This document shows positions 6,157 to 6,182 of a stretch of DNA of 6,182 bases, piece after piece (the stretch's first letter is position 1; each line of letters opens with the position of its first letter). The DNA lies in the NCBI GenBank assembly GCA_902464345.1, contig CABQJA010000141.1, positions 1 to 6,182 on the forward strand. Direction: 5' to 3'. The position numbers and the translations under genes are program-made. Under the pieces are notes generated by a model, which did not search any database, was not told the DNA's origin, and saw only the letters and a list, made by a program, of their open reading frames with translations. This stretch comes from an uncultured Clostridium sp. (GTDB taxonomy: Bacteria > Bacillota > Clostridia > Lachnospirales > Lachnospiraceae).

Positions 6157-6182
6157 TTTATTTTCTTTTTTGCATAATTTTT

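Overview
The window looks like chromosome of an anaerobic low-to-medium GC Firmicute, most likely a gut Lachnospiraceae-type Clostridium. This is inferred from strong AGGAGG ribosome binding sites before nearly every gene, from the gene set, and from the style of the proteins. No species can be named from the sequence alone.

Minus strand, 5272 down to 1: a tightly packed five-gene operon for a biotin-dependent, sodium-translocating decarboxylase or transcarboxylase. In transcription order it encodes an acyl-CoA carboxyltransferase of the MmdA/PccB type (5272-3848), an OadG-family gamma subunit fused to a lipoprotein ectodomain (3832-3023), a free biotin carrier protein (3005-2631), the OadB sodium-pump subunit (2592-1462), and the 5S/OadA-type carboxyltransferase (1406-1, cut by the window edge). 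Intergenic gaps are 15, 17, 38 and 55 bp. The two longer gaps each contain an inverted repeat: a hairpin touching the oadB ribosome binding site and a perfect 16-bp palindrome before oadA.

How the parts fit: a carboxyl group is removed from oxaloacetate by OadA, or from an acyl-CoA thioester by the MmdA-like subunit, and placed on biotin of the small carrier. OadB decarboxylates carboxybiotin and exports Na+. OadG ties the complex to the membrane. Because both kinds of carboxyltransferase sit with one carrier, the operon could also move carboxyl groups between oxaloacetate/pyruvate and an acyl-CoA, as the propionibacterial transcarboxylase does. The MmdA-like subunit has altered versions of several usual family motifs, so its substrate is uncertain.

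Plus strand, 5455-6156: a divergently transcribed small alarmone (ppGpp) synthetase that resembles YwaC/RelP more than YjbM/RelQ. The 182-bp region between it and the operon holds two back-to-back sigma-A-like promoters, each with a dyad in its 35/10 spacer, a TTTCAT direct repeat with 11-bp period between the -35 boxes, and a hairpin in the operon leader. The last 26 bases (6157-6182) are AT-rich and hold nothing I can name. I see no mobile element, CRISPR array, tRNA or rRNA. No stretch over 300 bases lacks a gene.
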